Positions 62,301 to 64,000 of a stretch of 64,000 nucleotides of DNA are shown here, piece after piece; within the stretch, counting starts at the first letter, position 1, and every line of letters starts with the position of its first letter. The translations under genes and the position numbers were made by a program. The DNA is from Singulisphaera acidiphila DSM 18658 (GTDB lineage Bacteria; Planctomycetota; Planctomycetia; Isosphaerales; Isosphaeraceae): assembly GCF_000242455.2 (NCBI RefSeq), contig NC_019892.1:310001-374000 (forward strand), read 5' to 3'. The notes beneath the pieces were generated by a model that had not been told where the DNA came from, made no database searches, and saw only the letters and a list, made by a program, of their open reading frames with translations.

Positions 62301-64000
62301 CCAGGAGATGCCTGCTTGATGACGTTGCCCCGGTGGTCGTACCAGAACGCGGTGGTCAGGCTATCCGACGAGACGGAACCGGTGCTCTGGTTGACGCTGA
62401 AAACATGGGTGGCGAAGAGCCGCCCTTGATCGTCGTACTCAAAGGTCGACTTGGCCCGTCGCAAGGAAGCGCTGGGCTGATCGGGCACGCCGTCGTTATT
62501 GGAGTCGGTAACCGTTACGCCGTCGCCGTCGAACCATTCGCGGGACGTGACCTGGCCAAGGTTGTTGTAAACGAGATAGGTGATTGGCCGATTGACGTCG
62601 GTCCCTTCGCTGACTTGCACACCATCCTTGGTCGCGACGAGTCGGTCGCGCCAGTCGTAGAAGTAGTCGGTGACCCTGGCACTGGCTCCCCCGCCGGGAT
62701 AGAGCGTCTTCCTGGTCAGATTGCTGTCGCCGATGCCGCCGTTGTCGTATTCCTGAGCACTGACTTTGACCAGATTCACGCTGCTGGTTCCGACCCAGAC
62801 CTCGATGGTCCGGCCCAGCCCATCGTAGACAGCCTTGGTGATCGTGCCGTTGGGGGTCGTCACCAATTTGAGACGTCCCCGCGTGTCGTAGCTGTAGAGG
62901 GTGCGATTGAAGTTGACCCCTTCTGTGCCAAACGACGTGCTCGCCGAATAGGTCAGGCCCGCGACGTTATTGTAGGCGTCGGCCTGGAGTACCTGGCCCC
63001 CGACACTGGTGAACTCGCGAGTCAAACTTCGCAATGAGCCAATCGCCTCGGTGCCGGTCGGCCGACCGCTGCCGTCGAGGGCCGGCGTCGCCACCATCGT
63101 GAACGTCTCGGTATAGCTCCTGGCCCGGTCTTCGCGAATCACCAGGGTCGGGCCGGTCGGAAGATGGGTCGTCGAATTCCAGCCGGCATAGACCCGAATT
63201 TCATGATTCGCGTCGTTGTAGACGGTGTAAGTGGCGTTACCGTTGGGATCGGTGGATTTCGTGGTACGGCCCAAGGCGTCGACTTCAGTGCGGGTGATCA
63301 GGTTCAGGCCACCGCCGCTCGGTGTCGTCCAACCTGTAGGCAAAGCCGTGAACTCGCTCGTCATACTTGTGTTCACGTCGTAGATCTTCTTGACCACGGC
63401 ACCGGTCGCCGGATCGTACGCCGTGTAAGTCAGAAAACCGTCACCGTCTTTGGTCCAGGTTGGCTGGCCGTAGGCGTCGTAGAAGATCGTCTCCGTGTCG
63501 GCCGTGCCAGGCCCGTTCTGGGACGAATTCACCGTCGGATGGGTGATCGTTTCCGACTCGATGCGGGTGGAGTTGGCGTACCAGGTGTAGGAGTAGCTTG
63601 TGGTCAGGCCACCCGTGCCATTGTCATTGCGATAAACCGTATCCGTGGCGACTTGGGCCACAGTGACGCCGCCACCGGTGTGGCTGGTGTATGTGATCGT
63701 CCTTTGCGGCTGCGAAACCCCCAGTTCCCCTTTTTGCACCGACGCGGTGGACAGATTGCCGATCGCCGCGCCGCTGGCGATGTAGGTAAACGTCTCGATT
63801 TGGCCGCTGTAGTCGGACAGATATCCATAATTCCCGGAAACTTCGCCAAGCAGGTCGGCGTAATTCTCGTCATAGCCGGTGACCGCCGAGGGGAAGGCGT
63901 GAAGCACGACTTTGCCGTTATCGTCGTATTTCCAGAACTCGACCCAGTCCTGGTGGGTCGTCGTGTCGCGGAACACCTTGAGCATGATCGCGCCGGCGTA
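59375..64000 (-). CDS. Rhs/YD-repeat protein with variable C-terminal domain, 5' end outside window
   Basis: At least 1541 residues; the frame stays open at the right edge, so the ATG at 63985 is probably internal. Dozens of YD-type repeats (YDGLGRTIEVW, YDDAGRLQTVTDPRG, YDVLGRQISDAI) form the shell. The Rhs core end is GGRYDRVSKLFGFRHRDYSP, WASQDPLGI and LYRYVSNRPGNIVDPLGL (about 59925). The remaining about 180 residues form a different, AT-richer C-terminal domain with PYIYVDPSK-like start, NTQYANIIVHELFYHGVMGNYH and ANIHVPIKLTDGEKCRIRRAFG. HELFYH reads HExxxH, which could be a metal site. Rhs tails are usually toxins; metallopeptidase-like action is only an inference. Confidence 0.85.
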   Translation of the reverse strand, partial: YAGAIMLKVFRDTTTHQDWVEFWKYDDNGKVVLHAFPSAVTGYDENYADLLGEVSGNYGYLSDYSGQIETFTYIASGAAIGNLSTASVQKGELGVSQPQRTITYTSHTGGGVTVAQVATDTVYRNDNGTGGLTTSYSYTWYANSTRIESETITHPTVNSSQNGPGTADTETIFYDAYGQPTWTKDGDGFLTYTAYDPATGAVVKKIYDVNTSMTSEFTALPTGWTTPSGGGLNLITRTEVDALGRTTKSTDPNGNATYTVYNDANHEIRVYAGWNSTTHLPTGPTLVIREDRARSYTETFTMVATPALDGSGRPTGTEAIGSLRSLTREFTSVGGQVLQADAYNNVAGLTYSASTSFGTEGVNFNRTLYSYDTRGRLKLVTTPNGTITKAVYDGLGRTIEVWVGTSSVNLVKVSAQEYDNGGIGDSNLTRKTLYPGGGASARVTDYFYDWRDRLVATKDGVQVSEGTDVNRPITYLVYNNLGQVTSREWFDGDGVTVTDSNNDGVPDQPSASLRRAKSTFEYDDQGRLFATHVFSVNQSTGSVSSDSLTTAFWYDHRGNVIKQASPGGLVQKVAYDGVGRPVTISTTNGGGDSSWADAGTVTGDAVLEQVEYQYDANSNILLTTVRQRFHDETATGALGTPSSGTKARVSYVASYFDALDRTTAVVNLGTNNGSAYTWTSTIPARSDTALVTSYGYDDAGRLQTVTDPRGIVSKRFYDARGRTTKTIEAYTNGIPTDTTNKTVEYTYDGNGNLLTLKVVLPGGGQQTTEYVYGVDTAAGSALFSNDLAREVHHPDKTTGAASGTEAEVYTYNALGQVKTATDRNGTVHTYTYDVLGRQISDAITTPGSGIDQSVLRIETTYDVAGRPVLLTSYNAASGGNVVNQVQRVYNGLGQLITEYQAHGGAVNPLTSPKVQYAYSEMSGSANHSRLVSMTYPNGRVLHYVYAGGVDSDISRLSYLADDNGSEGIGTHLEEYSYLGLGTIVSRSRPEPGVALSYVKRTGESNGDGGDQYTGLDRFGRIIDQRWLNPATGTATDRFQYGYDRNGNRLYRSNLLDAAMDELYHASGSGNGYDSLNQLTGFVRGALSASSPGGTLDTVSSPSRSQAWDFDALGNWENVSTNGTSQTRNHNAQNQVTGVGASTLTYDANGNMTTDETGRKFVYDGWNRLMAVKDSSNNLLVDYTYDALGRRITGDNGTEVHLYYSAQWQMLEERISGIAVAQNVWSPLYVDALVLRDRDAGGLDGILEEQFYVQQDANWNVTAITNKAGVVAERYIYDPYGQVSVLAANWSSLGSSAYGWVYLHQGGRYDRVSKLFGFRHRDYSPTLGRWASQDPLGILAGDQNLYRYVSNRPGNIVDPLGLIGIPIYIYVDPSKMPSDFDPAGVKDSINQILEDLPFDFDIIPTSVSPPSGIKYSRPPVGEHGPTGPDGISGIDGRLNFINPRRPGFVGSCFAGTADITINSTTINSYKPKKKPKNRNTQYANIIVHELFYHGVMGNYHVPGLPFEKTPLGKSEANIHVPIKLTDGEKCRIRRAFGLSADD

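Noticed and set aside
1..64000. CRISPR array, rRNA or tRNA genes
   Set aside because: No regular direct-repeat/spacer pattern, no rRNA signature and no convincing tRNA cloverleaf was seen on reading; a tRNAscan and CRISPR search would settle it.

Overview
The window is GC-rich bacterial chromosome and reads as a planctomycete, most likely of the Isosphaeraceae type. Pointers to this are two DUF1559 H-X9-DG prepilin-like proteins, one followed by a tiny lipoprotein gene, a secreted protein with an N-terminal LEPR-XLL-like motif, a very long ECF sigma factor with a membrane extension, a BlaI/M56 pair whose metallopeptidase carries carboxypeptidase-regulatory repeats, many GTG/TTG starts, and several families of dispersed palindromes. 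Strain identity is inferred from gene content only. No rRNA, tRNA or CRISPR array was recognised.

Layout. 0-3 kb: end of a large protein, a tyrosine-rich secreted protein, a small membrane protein and a NifS-like cysteine desulfurase. 3-5 kb: a two-gene AAA ATPase + RloB cassette that looks like an AbiL/RloAB-type anti-phage module, AT-richer than its surroundings. 5-10 kb: M16 peptidase lipoprotein, the giant ECF sigma factor and a PL10 pectate lyase. 10-14.3 kb: a xanthine dehydrogenase with Fe-S, FAD and molybdopterin parts in one polypeptide. 15-16.5 kb: LarE and a zinc-ribbon protein. 16.7-19.8 kb: BlaI + M56 signalling pair. 20-31.7 kb: secreted EEP hydrolase, CHAP-like protein, LapA-like protein, rhamnulokinase, NAD-sugar epimerase, MBL hydrolase, a LarA-like racemase with all nickel-pincer ligands, a toxin-antitoxin-like operon with a nonsense-mutated PIN gene, and a cupredoxin. 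31.9-44.8 kb: asparagine synthetase, SdpR/SdpI pair, alpha/beta hydrolase, a 53-aa membrane protein, DUF1559 + lipoprotein, membrane GDPD, alkaline phosphatase and GlgC. 44.9-46.4 kb: a complete IS4-family element inserted into one arm of a palindromic repeat, with intact terminal repeats and an 11-bp target duplication. 46.8-50 kb: flavin amine oxidase and the second DUF1559 protein. 50.3-56.8 kb: a signalling operon (CHASE3-GAF hybrid kinase with three receivers, CheR, CheB, receiver-kinase-receiver). 57.2-58.6 kb: an IS3-family relic with an intact IS5-family element inside it. 58.7-64 kb: a small membrane protein and an Rhs/YD-repeat protein running off the right edge, with an AT-richer variable C-terminal domain carrying a histidine-rich HExxxH motif.

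How genes fit together. LarE (15.1 kb) and the LarA-like protein (27.7-29.1 kb) plausibly form donor and user of the nickel-pincer cofactor, although LarB and LarC are not in the window. The CheR/CheB pair sits between two hybrid kinases with no chemoreceptor or flagellar gene, which suggests a methylation-linked signalling system other than classical chemotaxis. The most interesting less-described items are the Rhs terminal domain with its possible immunity partner, the ECF factor with a decapeptide-repeat membrane tail, and the palindrome families, one of which has been split by the IS4 element.
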